Below, piece after piece: positions 10,904-23,530 of a stretch of DNA of 64,000 nt (positions are counted from its first letter, which is position 1; the number at the start of each line of letters is the position of its first letter). A model generated the notes under the pieces. It did not search any database. It was not told the DNA's origin and saw only the letters and a list, made by a program, of their open reading frames with translations. The DNA comes from Allium sativum. Taxonomy: Eukaryota; Streptophyta; Magnoliopsida; Asparagales; Amaryllidaceae. The stretch covers positions 169,097,079 to 169,161,078 of the forward strand of contig CM060926.1 of the NCBI GenBank assembly GCA_030737875.1, given 5' to 3'. The translations under genes were made by a program, and so were the position numbers.

Positions 10904-12190
10904 TGGGGCCATCCTTGATTGTGAGAAAAGGGTTGTTAGGCTCCTGACCCAGCTCGGTAACACTTTGGAAATTACTTGTAATCCCTCGTATGCGGTTATG
11001 CTTAGTTATCTTGAATCGCTAGATGCCTCTGTTGAAAGTTTGCAATCGGTTAGAGTGGTCTGGGAATATCCGGATGTCTTCAAAGAGGTGAAGGGCTTGC
11101 CTCCGAAGCGGGAGATAGACTTCCGCATATATCTTGTAGATAATGCAAAGCCCGTTGCATTGCCGGTTAGAACGGGAAAGAAAGGAGCTCAGTAAACAGA
11201 TTAAAGAGCTTCTAGAAGGGGTTCATTAGAAGGAGCATTTCAGAATGGGGCGCTCCAGTGGTGTTCTCTACAAAGGCGGATGGTTCACTCCGTCTATGTG
11301 TAGACTATAGGGAGCTCGACAAGCTGACGAAAAAGAATAGGCACCCACTCCCCAGAATTGACGATCTGTTTGATCAGCTTGTAGGGGTGTCTGTTTTCTC
11401 CCAACTCGATTTAGCGACCGGTTTTCATCAGCTAAGGGTGGCTGAAGATAGCATCGATAAAACGGCATTCAGAACCCCAGACGGCTTCTTTGAATTGCTT
11501 GTCATGCCTTTCGGCTTGATAAACGCACCTTCTTACTTCGTGGACCTAATGAGTAGGGTGTTCAGAGATTTCCTCAATAAGTTCGTAGTGGTTTTCGTAG
11601 ATGATATCTTGATCTTCTCAAAGAGTGAAGAGGAGCATTCCCAGCACTTAAGGGCAATCATGGAAACTCTGCGAGTCCATCAGCTAAAAGCCAAATTCTC
11701 CAAATGCCACTTTTGGAGAGAGGAAGTAAGATTTCTTGGGCACATAGTATCCAAGGAAGGGTTAGCTGTAGACCCAACTAAGGTAGTAGCGGTGCAGGAT
11801 TGGAAGACACCAAAGAACGCAACAGAGGTCCGAAGCTTTCTCGGGCTAGCAGGCTTCTATCGAAAATTCATCAGAGACATTGCAAAGATATCAGCTGCGC
11901 TCACAAAGTTTACCAAGAAGAATCTAGTGTTCAATTGGGACTTGGATTGCGAGTTTGCTTTCCAACGACCGAAAAGGGCTCTTACAACAGCCCCAGTTTT
12001 AACGTTGCCAGATGGAAGCAAGATGTTCACAGTTTATACAGATGCATGTGGGACAGGGCTAGGCGCCGTCTTAATGCAAGAAGGAAGGGTAGTAGCTTAT
12101 GGTGGGAGACAATTGAAAGTGCATGAAAATAATTACCCGACCCACGATCTTGAGTTAGCCGCCATCGTCTTTGCACTCAAGTCTTGGTGA
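10904..12190 (+). pseudogene. Element A reverse transcriptase and start of RNase H
   Basis: The frame resumes directly after the MULE's right TSD with the protease-RT linker and the 'EYPDVFKEVKGLPPKREIDF' entry to RT. Two small frameshifts near 11180 and 11220 fall just before the palm domain. RT motifs follow: LCVDYREL, '[10 protein letters not shown]', VMPFGL and the catalytic FVDD (about 11594-11605). The first RNase H motif 'VYTDA' is present and the domain runs to a TGA at 12188-12190, after 'FALKSW'. RT copies the element RNA to DNA in the cytoplasmic particle and RNase H removes the RNA. The frameshifts and stop prevent one continuous polyprotein. Confidence 0.93.
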
Positions 12191-13651
12191 CACTATCTCC
12201 TAGGTGAGAAGTTCGAACTTTACACTAACCATAAATCGTTAAAATATCTCTTCTCGCAAAAGGACCTTAACTTGAGGCAACAGAGATGGATGGAGTTTCT
12301 TGCCTCGTACGATTTCGAGATCTCCTACACTCCGGGAAAAGGCAACGTAGTTACAGACGCGTTGAGCCGAAAGAAACTGATCCTAATCCCGCTGTTTGTT
12401 GAAAGACAAAGCCTAGAGTTTATAGCCAGCTTTGACTTTAGGCCCTCCTCCGATTTTGTACCGGGCTTGCTAGCATCTCTCGAAGTACGCCCGACTTTAG
12501 TGGACTCAATAGGGACAGCACAACGCGAAGACCCTCAGCTTGTGGAGACGATTGATAAGCTAATTAGGGGTGAGACTTCAAGTCACCTCAACAGATACTC
12601 CATCGACGATAAGGGTTGGCTAAGGCGAGACGGAAGACTATGTGTCCCACAGACAAGGGATTTAGTAAAGAAGGTTCTCGAGGAAGCGCATCACTCCAAG
12701 ATGACGATACACCCAGGTGGAGATAAAATGTACAAGGACATAAAAAGAACTTTCTTTTGGAACGGCATGAAGAAAGACGTGGCAGAATTTGTTTCTAAGT
12801 GTATGGTGTGCCAACAGGTTAAGGCGGAACAGAAAAAGCCTAGCGGTCTGCTCCATCCTCTAGAGGTCCCGCAGTGGAAGTGGGATAGCATCTCAATGGA
12901 CTTCATTGATGGGCTGCCTAGGTCTAGGAGAGGTAACACTAGTATTTGGGTAATAGTGGATAGGCTTACTAAAAGCGCCCACTTTTTACCTATCAAAAGT
13001 AAAAGAACTGCCTCATCCCTAGCATCTCTTTACCTCAAGGAAATTGTTCGACTCCATGGAATACCATCCAGCATTGTTAGTGACCGAGACCCTATCTTCA
13101 CAAGTGAGTTTTGGCGGAGTCTGCAAGAAGCGGTAGGCACACAGTTATGCTTAAGCACAGCCTATCATCCCCAAACCGACGGCCAGACAGAAAGAGTGAA
13201 TAGAGTTTTGGAGGACCTTTTAAGACTGTGCGTCCTTGACTTCGGAGGGACATGGGAAGACCATCTTCCTTTGGTGGAATTTGCCTACAACATCAGCTAC
13301 CAAGAAACCATCGGAATGGCGCCCTTCGAAGCTTTATATAGAAGACCGTGCCAATCACCCACTTGTTGGTGGGAGTCTACTGATAAGCTCATACTTGGAC
13401 CAGATATGATCCGAGAGACTTCAGAGAAAGTAGACTTAATACGAAGAAGGATGAAGACAGCCCAAGACAGACAAAAGTCCTACGCCGACAAGAGGAGGAC
13501 CGACCTTGAATTTGAGGTTGGGGACAGAGTTTTTCTTAAGGTATCTCCGCTAAGGAACGTTGTTCGTTTAGGGACCACAGGGAAGCTAGCACCAAGGTTC
13601 GTAGGGCCATTCCCTATCATCGAGAAAATTGGGAAATGGCCTATAGATTAG
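12191..13651 (+). pseudogene. Element A RNase H (rest) and integrase
   Basis: The frame continues after the premature TGA. The RNase H motif usually reading YTDH is YTNH here, so a catalytic Asp is replaced by Asn; element C keeps YTDH. Integrase follows. In numbering from the Met at 12272, its zinc-binding HHCC is about H140/H147/C177/C180. The DDE triad is D210 ('MDFIDG'), D271 ('VSDRDP') and E307 ('QTERVN'), with 35 residues between the last two as expected for DD35E. A one-base loss around 13633-13636 shifts the frame, and the ORF ends a few codons later. Integrase would insert the cDNA into the chromosome in the nucleus. Confidence 0.93.
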
Positions 13652-13968
13652 AGCTACCCGAAAAATTGGCCGGAGTTCACAACGTTTTTCACGTTTCACA
13701 TATCCGAAAATGTCTACATGAATCTGCTGAAGTGGTAGGGCCAAATATCCTAGAAGAAGCTGAAGTGGAACGAGAAGCAACCGTGAGGAAAGTTCCAACC
13801 CGCATATTAGGAACGGAAGTGAAGAAGCTACGCAACCGCGAAGTCAAGCTCGTCAAAGTTCAGTGGAGCGACGCCGAAGGAGACGTAACTTGGGAAACTG
13901 AAGCTAGAATACACGCAGCCTACCCTTTTCTTTTCGAGGGTACATCTTTGATCTTTCTTTTTCCTTAA
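13636..13968 (+). pseudogene. Element A integrase C-terminus with chromodomain
   Basis: After the frameshift the integrase tail continues in another frame with 'VHNVFHVSHIRKCLH', then a chromodomain-like segment 'VKVQWSDAEGDVTWE' ending in 'YPFLF'. In chromoviruses this module binds histone marks and steers integration towards heterochromatin, which fits an element sitting among other elements. The tail after 'PFLFE' is family-specific. Confidence 0.9.
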
Positions 13969-14539
13969 GTTGCGCTTTTATCTATCTTTTTTGGTATATC
14001 TCCTCGACCTTATCTTTTAGGAAGAAACCCTTTGGATGAAAACATGTAATTGAAACATGTTATGGATGATGGTTGCAAGTGGTTGCAAGTGATTGCTAGT
14101 GGTTGCTCGTGGTTGCATATACACACACAATCTAGGTTTTAGATCGGCTCAGTCACTTCATATTGCATTTGCATATATGTTTGCATTCGTATATGGTTGA
14201 ACTTTAATGTGTTGTCATATGGATGTTGCATTTGTATGAATGATTGTGCACTCATGTAGAATCATGAATAGGAGAATTTGCATACATAATGGATTCATGG
14301 CACTTACATAATTCGCATTAAGGAGGTCAACTGAATCAGTAGACCGCCTGATTTTGCATTAGATAAGTACATGTACACACACACACACTTCGCATATGAT
14401 CATGAAGCATTAGAAGTCTTTTAAGGACAATGGATGCTCGTGTTTGATGGATGAGTAGATGGATGTTTGGATGTTAGGATATGCATTCTTCCTGAACTTG
14501 AAGATTTCGGGGACGAAATCCTTTTAAGTGGGGGGAGAA
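13969..14539 (+). other. Element A 3' internal non-coding region and polypurine tract
   Basis: There is no gene here. A short degenerate repeat of 'gtggttgcaa' lies at 14071-14120. The end holds 'ttcggggacgaaatcc' followed by the polypurine tract AAGTGGGGGGAGAA (14526-14539), which primes plus-strand DNA synthesis and abuts the 3' LTR. Confidence 0.88.
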
Positions 14540-17500
14540 TGTAACACCCCGTGTATTCTATAATAGTAAAATTCATAAATTAAAGTATAACTAATTTCAA
14601 ATCAAAGAATTAAGGGAAACGGGATAGGCCATTGCGTTCGTCTCGGAATTCTGCTTGAGATTGAGTCCGAGTTTGCGTAAAACGGACTCCGTATGAAGAA
14701 GATATGGCCTCTGGAAGTTTCAGAATTCAGTTTAAAATTCAAACAGACCAAAACAGCCTAGAAAAACTAATTCAAAATTCAAAATCGGGCCTAATTGGCT
14801 AGGGCGGGAATTTTCCCGCCCAAGGCACCTAGGTCGACTTGGCAGTCGACCTGGGGCTAACCAGGTCGACTGGGCAGTCGACCTGGGTCACCTGTGTCGA
14901 CTGCCAAGTCGACACGGTGTCGACTGGCATGTCGACCTGGCCCCTGAGCCAGGTCGAACCCAGCCCCCCTGGCTGGCCTGGTCTATGTTTGGTCAATTTT
15001 CTGAGCCTTGCCTTGTCACTAGGGCTAGGTGTCAGCTCCTGGTTGGTCTCTCTTTCAAACGAATGGCTGTTATTAAACCAAGCTCCATCGACGGTCCAAA
15101 TCAACTCACAAACTCTATAAAAAGCACCTAAGACTCACCCTAATTCACACAAACTAAAATGAAGATGAGACCGTCATGCTGCTGAGGAGAGACTAGGAAT
15201 AGCCGTCAGAAATTGAGAGACAATTAGGAGATAATTCGTAAGCCTAAAGCAACGTCAATTAAAACAACGCCTACAACAAAGGATAGCATCTCCAAATTCA
15301 GAATTCAGATTCCTGAATTGAAAATTCATCATATGTTGTAAGTAGAGTGCTATTCCGATGTGAATAATTAACTATGTTTGATTTGTGTAAAATGGGAAAT
15401 GGAATTGTGGCGATAATAATCTATATTTGTATGTTATTTTGATTCTAAACGATTTGGGAATGTTATGGTATACGATTGGATATTTGTAAGTATGTGATTT
15501 ACGTTGGAAGTTAACAACCATATGTTGTGGTGTTTTATTTGGGATTCATACATGTACATGATTCATGTTAACAACCATATGTTGTGGTATTTTAGTTAGG
15601 TATTCATACAAGTATATGATTCATGTTAACAACCACATGTTGTGGAATTTTAATTGGGATTCATGCAAGTATATGATTCACTATTATGCCAATATGATGT
15701 ACATACTTTTATGATCACTTTTAGTGTGTAAATGGGACTCGACTAAGTACTATGGTTTATATGAATCTATGTTGGAATTGGCCAATCATGCTTTTGTATT
15801 AAAAACAAAAGTAAGCATTTTTATGAACATGACTAAACTATGTTTGGTATTATGCCTAGTTGAAACCATGTTTTAGGCCTAAGTTGTTATCAAAAATCAT
15901 ATGGCGTTATATGTGACACAATTAAGTTAGATTTAAATTCCAATTGCAAGTTTACAATAATAGAATGGTTCATGCTTAAGTATTGTTTATGCCATGATTT
16001 TATGAATAGAATGACTCATGTTTAAGTATTGTTTATGCCATGATTATATGAATGGAATAACTCATGTTTAAGTATTGCTTATGCCATGATTTTATGAATA
16101 GGATGACTCATGTTTAAGTATTGTTTATGCCATGATTATATGCTATTACAATGCAAGTTCACACGTGCCTAATTCATGTTAATTGAATCGTTATGTTGCA
16201 AGTTCATGCGTTCACACTCCCCTTTTTCATGTTACCTTATAAACACCATGTTATAAGCCTCCCCTTTTCATATGGCTAAGTTGGGTTTAAATGTTTAACC
16301 CAACAAATCTTATATTGTAGCGAACGTGTAAAACGGGGGTAATGACGTTTGGGTTAAAATACAGAACATATGTGTTGGCATGTTTGACGCATGCCAACAA
16401 CCTTGAAAAACAATTAAGTGGCATAAATAAATTTTAACCAATAAAGATAAATTTGAATAATGGGCCGCAAATATTTACATATAAAAAAAAGAGACAAAAT
16501 ATGTAAATGTAGAAAATACGATGTGTTTAAACCGAGGTTGGATTGAGTTGTGATGTAAACCTGCCCGGAACAGCCCGGTTGTCCAGTGGTCGCAACAATA
16601 CCTATCCAATGTGGGTGGTTAAACACGAAGCCCAATAAGGACCCGAGATTAGACTGAGTTATGGCGTAAGACTGCCCGGACCCAACCGGCAACAGGCAGC
16701 ACAACAATACCTGTCTAATGTGAGAGGTCGAGGCTTTAATAAGACAATTAAGGCTGAGTCAGGATTGATAGGATTAAGTAAATTGAATTAATACTTAATC
16801 AAAATGAAACATGCTAAACTATACAGACTGATTGGGGGTTAGGTTTATAAAACACTTAACCAACTTAGCATGTTGGCTAGAAATAGAAAACCTAGTAGCG
16901 GGGGACCCTTTTCAGCAGTAACCCTACAAGGTGTATCAGGATACCCTGAACTAGGCAGGGTGGGGCTCGATTACTGGGCTGACTGTAAGAGGTCAAATCG
17001 ACGGCGGTGGTGCAGCAGTGTAGGTTCTAACGGGGTGCGGGCGTGCACACACTGCGGCGCAGAAAAATAAGGCTCTGGGCACCAGTAGTATACCTGTGCA
17101 TTCTAGAATTGTGTCGGGCCGCCACCATGGGACTTGATACACCCCATGGTGGGACCGGCATAGGTAACTACAACAACGGGGGCCGTAAGACACATGTAAC
17201 TATGCGAGTAGGAGCCGATCATCAGAAATGGATTACTTCACCCTGATTATGGGGTGCCTGTTGGGAACTAGTTTATATGGGTACAGAGATTAACATGGGG
17301 TACGATAGTGTATTCGACCCTAGATAACTTAACTTAGTTTATGGTGCTTTCTCATTTCCAGTTTATACTTATCATACCCAGTTCCTTATTCATAGACTGA
17401 ATAGTCCTAGACTTTCTCAGGCTTTATGTCTGACTCTACTTTTCTTTCACCTTCTTTTCTTTCGTCCCCCCCCCCCCCCCAGGTCCACAGGGAGGGAATA

Positions 17501-17875
17501 CCGCAGCTTGACCAGTTTTCACATCCAGCTTGAAGAGGATGAATGTATTGCTTGGATCTTTTCCGTTTTGGACTATGGCTTTGGACAGCAATTATGGGAC
17601 TTTTGCAGTTTATATATGCTTTCTTTATGCTTCTTTAAATAATGTAATCAAGATAGTTATGAAGATGTTATGTTTTTTTGGAAGAGTTGTAAGACAATTA
17701 TGGCATGGTTTGTGTAACACGTATTTTAATGAAATAAAAGTTGCTGTTGTTTTCCGCTGTTCAAAAATATGTGTTATTATATATGTCTTGTATATCTGTG
17801 ACTTATACTTATAAACCTCCACCAAAATTAGGGCATTCCCTTTGAGAGTGACCCTAACGGAGGTGGGGTGTTTCA
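14540..17875 (+). repeat. Element A 3' LTR
   Basis: A copy of 4923-8227 with scattered substitutions. Relative to the 5' LTR it retains a ~12-base stretch near 15130 and has a C run of 15 (17466-17480) where the 5' LTR has 8. TATA box at 15116-15123; GTCGAC dyad at 14833-14913. TSD TTGTA follows at 17876-17880. No genes. Confidence 0.96.
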
Positions 17876-17880
17876 TTGTA

Positions 17881-19189
17881 TTCCTTTATATTGTATTCGT
17901 TGATCTCTGCTAAATATATATCTGTTTGGCGGCGGGGAATTTATTCTCTTGCTTAACGCCCTTCTCTGAGACATACGAGCTCAGAGGTTATATATTGGCA
18001 GAAATCAGTGGTACGATATGGATTGATAGTGTGGCATGCTGAGATGCAGTGATCCAGACATTTGTTGAAAAGCAAAGTTTGGTGGATGATGATCAAAGCA
18101 CAGCTTTAATATAGCATGGCTTTGTGTATAGCGTTGATTCACAAGCCTCACACCTCGATATGGTGGTAAACTGATGGTTTGATCAGTATGCTTTTTAGTG
18201 GATGGGCACCTTAGTGGTGTCGTGGATTCGGTCGACCGAGATGAGCTTAGTGCTCAGGTATATATAGAGTAAGCGGTGTTTTCTCTCACTGGGACGTAAG
18301 CCACGGTGATACTCTGGTCCTAAAAGTGCGGATGTGCAGACGGTGTTTTCTCTTGTTGGGACGTAAGCCGTGGGGAATTGCATTACGCGATCGATCATTC
18401 GAATCAGGAGCCACCATGACGGAAATCCAACTTTCCAATACGTGTATTTCGGCTTTATTTGTAGAGCCTAGTATGGCGACATGATATATGGTACCCATGC
18501 CGTCTATGATTGATATTTATGATTGAAATTGTTTTGACAATATACACTTATTATAGTATCAAATGATTTGATTTTTAAAACGTACCAAGCATGTTTGGCT
18601 ATTATAAGGGAAAACCCTATCCTCTGGCTGCGTTACATTGTGTGATGGGACCTAGGTCTTATAATAGCTTCATTTTTTCCAAAAAGCATTGCGCTGTTTT
18701 GTTATATGCACTAGTATTCTTGGGAGGAAACCCGTTCCGTGTTATACGACATGGTCCCTTGATTTACCTTACTTTGAAAATAAAGATAAATAACTGTTTT
18801 AGTTCTCACACCAGTCACATAACTGACCTGGAGTTTATTGTTTTAACCTAAACTCTGGGTGCCCCTATTTTCCACACGGCCAGCTAGTAGTTTTGGTTTT
18901 GCAGATTTATATTCACAGGATCCTGGTTTACAGCTGGTATGATATCCGGAAAGCTTTGTATCTGTATTTCTCTTCTAGTTGTGTATTGTATTATTTCCCG
19001 CTGCGATGTATTTAAATGTAATATAAATATCTGATATTTCTGTGTAATATTTATTTATGCTCTGTATATTCTTATATTCTGATGGAATTGTTGTACGATA
19101 CAATGAAATGTTCTTCCGTCTGCGTTATTCTGTGGCTTGTTCTCAAACTATCCGCGCTTTCCTCACCGGGGAAGTTACAGGTTTTCACA
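17881..19189 (+). mobile_element. Element B 5' LTR, right part
   Basis: This continues the LTR interrupted by element A and aligns with 25679-26987. It ends TTTTCACA at 19189. There are no genes; small open frames are shared with the 3' LTR by duplication. Confidence 0.94.
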
Positions 19190-19191
19190 GT

Positions 19192-19203
19192 TGGTATCAG
19201 AGC
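19192..19203 (+). other. Primer-binding site of element B (tRNA-iMet)
   Basis: TGGTATCAGAGC lies two bases after the LTR end, identical to element A's primer site. Confidence 0.95.
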
Positions 19204-19293
19204 TTTGGTTTACAAAGCTCAGTGAACAAGGCACCTTAGAACCATACGAAAGAATTCATCAGATCTTGGATTAGTAATATCCAATGGGAATGA

Positions 19294-19330
19294 CTCGTTA
19301 GAGATGGGACCAGTAGTATCCTAGAACGAG
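19294..19330 (+). other. Conserved post-primer stem-loop, element B copy
   Basis: Outer stem CTCGTT/AACGAG; 5-base bulge AGAGA opposite a single G; inner stem TGGGA/TCCTA with one G-U pair; loop around CAGTAGT. It starts 90 bases after the primer site. Same layout in elements F (57849-57885) and E (49007-49042), with compensatory changes. A role in packaging or translation of element RNA is inference. Confidence 0.65.
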
Positions 19331-20213
19331 TGTGAAGAGTATATTTTTGAAAGTGAAAACATATTTTGTTTTGAAATTTAAATCAAGTATTCATATTTGA
19401 TTGTTTATATTGAATTGGACAGTCTAGTATATAAAGATTTTACGTATACGTCTGATCCACGTGTATTTGAAGTTTTAATATACTTGATAGATATAGAATC
19501 ACACTCTAGCCGCCCGGAGATGATGTTGATAATGACCATGGCATCATCAATATTTATATTCGAGTGACGAAGGTGAGATATCTATATATATCCAATTGAA
19601 TGGTGTGAGAACCGAAATATAATTAGAATATATTGTTGTGATTTGGCACCAAAAATATGATTTTTGACTATATATCAAAATTATGAATTTGAAATGATAA
19701 TCCACTAATTGATTGATGGTTGTGTTGTTCGTTTATTTGTTTGATAATTTTGAACCATTTAGCCTAATTGAATCAAATATTGAATTGTATTGAAAATTGG
19801 TCGCATTTGCTTGCATGTACATGTACTTACATTGAACAGGTCATAGAAAGGAGGCTAGAGCAGAGAATAAAATTTTTTTGCCCAACAAATAGGTACATGT
19901 TTAACATAATTTACCGTTTTGTTTGGGTGATGATGATTTTATGAGCCGATTGGCTAGCCGCTTGGCTTTTTCTTTTTCTTTTTGAGATCAGAAGGCCTGT
20001 ATGGCAATTTCGGGATTTTCCTGTGCTCCCGGTGCAGGGAAGGTTATGGCGAAATTTTTCGAAAATTTAGGGTGTTAGCCAAATTTTTGAAAAATTTGAA
20101 AGTTCTTAGAAACTGAAAAGTTGAAGAACTTAAGCCGTAGTCAAAATAATGGAAGTTGAGTTGAATTGTTAAACAACTTTCGGCTTTGTTCCTTTTCAGG
20201 GACGAAAAGTTTT

Positions 20214-20225
20214 AAGTGGGGGAGA
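20214..20225 (+). other. Polypurine tract of element B
   Basis: AAGTGGGGGAGA is one base before the 3' LTR and is preceded by 'ttccttttcagggacgaaaa', a motif shared with C, E and F. Confidence 0.93.
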
Positions 20226-21881
20226 TTGTAATAACCCGGAAATCTGGGTCAGTTTAAAAATTTTATTTTGGCAATTTTAGCGAATTTTGATTATTTAAAA
20301 TGAATTATTTTAAATAATAACGACGAGAAATTTATTTTGAATATAATTCGAACGTATATATTTATATACATCATCGTTAGAATATAAATAATTATATATA
20401 ATTATAAAAGGAATTGAAAATGGCGCGGTAGTTCGATAATTCGATTTCAAACTTCAATTGAACGTACCGGGTGCAAAATAAACCGGATTTTAGTGAAACC
20501 AAAAATAATAGAATTTATTTGAGAATATCTTTCCAACGAATCCGAAAAATCTAGATTTCATAGCGGGAATCAAAAGATAGGTCCATTTGAAAATTCTGAA
20601 TAGTCGCTATGGAATTTCGGCCCTTAAAAATGGCCATTTTGCAAACCACCTCGGATTTCGACAAAACCACTTTTGTTGGATCCGTGATGTCAATTTATTG
20701 CTAGATTTCAAATTTCATAATTTTTCGAATCAATATGTGAGCGTGGCAAAGGAAAACGTGTTTTGACCATTTCAGTAGAGTTTAATCGACTGGAAAATGG
20801 CCATTTTTCAAACGGTCTCAGAATTCGATGAAATTGGTTTTGTTAGGACCGTATCGTCAATACGAAGCTAGAAAATATTTTTCAGGAATTTTTAGAGTCC
20901 GTATGTGGCCCCGGTAAATTGAAATGTACGTTTAAAATAGAATACATAGATTTATATTTTAAATTAAGCGAAAGCTGATTGTAACAGCCGAATTATGTTA
21001 CGAAACATATCCCATTGTGTTCGGAATGGTTGTATTTAGCTAGGGGCGACAGTTGTTCGGTTTGATTTGGAGTTCAAGCGAAAACGAATCAATAAGAGAA
21101 TTAAAATATTGTTTAATAAAAATATAAATAATAGTCAAGGGGGTCAAAGCCCTATTCTCTTCAACCCGCGGTCAAAACTTCATGAACCCGCCTCCATCTC
21201 GTGAACGACGATTAGCGTTCGATCTTCCCCCCCCCCCCTCAAAAATCTTCCAATCCGCTCTATCATTTTCGAATCAACCAAAAGGAAATGGAAGCGCTTG
21301 GTGAGGGGGAGGAATCCAACGATCATGATTGGAAAATATTACCGGAGGCGCTGGGATTTTGAGCTCAAAAGGGCTCACCTTCGAAGGCGATTCTGAGCCA
21401 CCGGAGCTGTCAAGTTCATCAGAACTCTGGGGGATGGCGCGGTCTTTGTAGGAGGTTGGGGTGGAAGCTTCAGATCAACGCCAAGCCAGATGTAGGCATC
21501 GCGATTTCCAACCCTAGCAAAGGATGACGGGTTTAAGCAGCACGACAATGAACAGTGAGATTTTTAATTGTTTATTTATATAATCTTATTGTTTAAAAAA
21601 AATCTCTGAAAATGAAAACTGAAAATTAGTATATATTTTTGTTTTAAAAATTTGAAAACTGAATATACATAATATAGTTTTAAAATATGAAAGTTGTTTA
21701 TAAGCATTGTGTAGAAATAAATAAAAAAACTCTAATCTTTGGTATGTAAAAAGAATTGTTTTGAATATAAAAATCCTTGTTTTTAAAATGTAAAAAGAAT
21801 TGTTTTGAATATAAAAATCCTTGTTTTTAAAATGTAAAAAGAATTGTTTTAATTATAGAAATACGTTTTTTTAAAAAAAAA

Positions 21882-22160
21882 AGGAAAATATACATATGCT
21901 TTGAAAAGGAAAATATACATATGCTTTGAAAAGAAAAAATTCGATTTTTGTATATTGAATAGCAAAGAAAAAATTAGATATTTATATATTGAATAGCAAA
22001 GTAAAAAATTCGATTTTTATATATTGAATAGCAAAGTAAAAATTCGATTTTTATATATTGAATAGCAAAGTAAAAATACGATTTTTATATATTGAATAGC
22101 GAAGTAAAAATTCGATTTTTATATATTGAATAGCGAAGTAAAAATTTGATTTTTTATATG
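21882..22160 (+). repeat. 25-bp (2 copies) and 34-bp (about 7 copies) arrays, element B 3' LTR
   Basis: The same units as at 996-1345, but with the 25-bp array contracted from 5 to 2 copies relative to the 5' LTR. Confidence 0.9.
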
Positions 22161-22310
22161 TAGTGAATACGGGTGACGAAAGTGACGAAAGAAGAAATGG
22201 CTGAGATTTTCTACATATGAAGAGTCGAGACGTTTGGTTTAGCTTATCGATGAGAACTTCTCACCTTTTAATTTTGTTTTCTAGTTAATAATATATACTA
22301 GGATGCAGAC

Positions 22311-22356
22311 GGTGTTTAGTAGCACCCGACACCGTCGTCCACAGACCATGGACGGC
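22311..22356 (+). other. Twin-hairpin block, element B 3' LTR
   Basis: GGTGTT-tagt-AGCACC (22311-22326) and GTCGTCCA-cagacca-TGGACGGC (22334-22356), identical in stems to 1498-1544, with one base fewer between the hairpins. Confidence 0.6.
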
Positions 22357-23019
22357 TTGTATGCTTGTTTGTATGATTTTGATGTGTAGTTGATTGTGTG
22401 ATGTGATGTAAAATGAAATAAAACATTTATATAGTTAAAAATATTTTATAGTTAAAAATAGAATTTTTAACGCCTATATGAAAGGAAATAAAAATAAACA
22501 AATCAGACGATTTGTTTATATACACACATTTGACTGATATTGATTGGGACGATAAATTTTACACATCGCCCAACTGCACAAATAAAATCTGTGTTTGATT
22601 GTTTGAAATCCCCACACGGGTATTGGGATGATATATGACATACACTAATCCCAATAGTTAGTTGTATGTCGATCGATTGATTGACAGACTGTTATAAGCG
22701 TTAAATATTTATATTCGATGCTTATACAGTGTAGAATGCACTTTGGATGATGTTTGACTATTCATCGTTGTTATTGTATACATGTGTTGTAGAAAATCCA
22801 TATAATTAACATTATATGGTAATTGATTGGGCTTCATTCAATATTTGAAATAGAATATTTGAAAATAGAAATATATGAAGCCGTGTTGATTAGATTGACG
22901 CCATTTTGACGTGAACGATATTTATATCGATTTTATAATGAATATCGATTTTATTCATTTTCTAATGAATATCGAAAGTGATTTCAAAATCTGATATTTT
23001 GAAAAGAATTGAAATTCAA

Positions 23020-23530
23020 ACTGAATTCGAATTGAATTGAATAGAAAACGAATTCGAATTGAATTGAATAGAAAACGAATTCGAATTGAATTGAATAGAA
23101 AACGAATTCGAATTGAATTGAATAGAAAACGAATTCGAATTGAATTTAATAGAAAACGAATTTGAATTGAATAGAAAACGAATTCGAATTGAACTGAATA
23201 GAAAACGAATTCGAATTGAATTGAATAGAAAACAAATTCGAATTGAATTGAATAGAAAACGAATTCGAATTGAATTGAATAGAAAACGAATTGAATTGAA
23301 TAGAAAACGAATTCGAATTGAATTGAATAGAAAACGAATTCGAATTGAATTTAATAGAAAATGAATTTGAATTGAATAGAAAACGAATTCGAATTGAATT
23401 GAATAGAAAACGAATTCGAATTGAATTGAATAGAAAACGAATTCGAATTGAATTTAATAGAAAACGAATTTGAATTGAATTGAAAACGAATTCGAATTGA
23501 ATCAAAAAGAAAACAAATCTGAATTGAATT
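23020..23530 (+). repeat. 27-bp minisatellite, element B 3' LTR
   Basis: About 20 copies of the unit seen at 2180-2765. The 9-codon period keeps long repetitive frames open on both strands. These are not genes. Confidence 0.93.

Larger units (their letters stand above)
4923..17875 (+). mobile_element. Element A: Tekay/Del-like Ty3/gypsy chromovirus, 12.95 kb, decayed
   Basis: A complete LTR retrotransposon with TG...CA LTRs of 3305 and 3336 bp, a primer site for initiator-Met tRNA, gag with two zinc knuckles, protease, reverse transcriptase, RNase H, integrase and a C-terminal chromodomain, then a polypurine tract. Domain order PR-RT-RH-INT-CHD marks Ty3/gypsy. Long LTRs plus the chromodomain fit the Tekay/Del lineage. 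It lies in B's 5' LTR with a 5-bp TSD. A MULE insertion, frameshifts near 11180, 11220 and 13635 and a stop at 12188-12190 make it defective. Confidence 0.95.
19190..20226 (+). other. Element B interior, 1037 bp, non-coding
   Basis: The whole space between the two LTRs is only 1037 bp and has no open frame resembling gag or pol. It holds the primer site, a conserved stem-loop (19294-19330), a block also found in element F ('gaggctagagcaga' then 'ataaaat' and 'caaataggt', near 19850 and 58402), and the polypurine tract. B therefore cannot encode its own proteins and would need a helper. Element C, whose PPT region is nearly identical, is the obvious type of helper. Confidence 0.9.

Noticed and set aside
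19192..19203. tRNA-like sequence at the primer sites
   Set aside because: Only the 12-base complement to the tRNA 3' end is present; no tRNA cloverleaf or A/B boxes were found here or elsewhere in the window.
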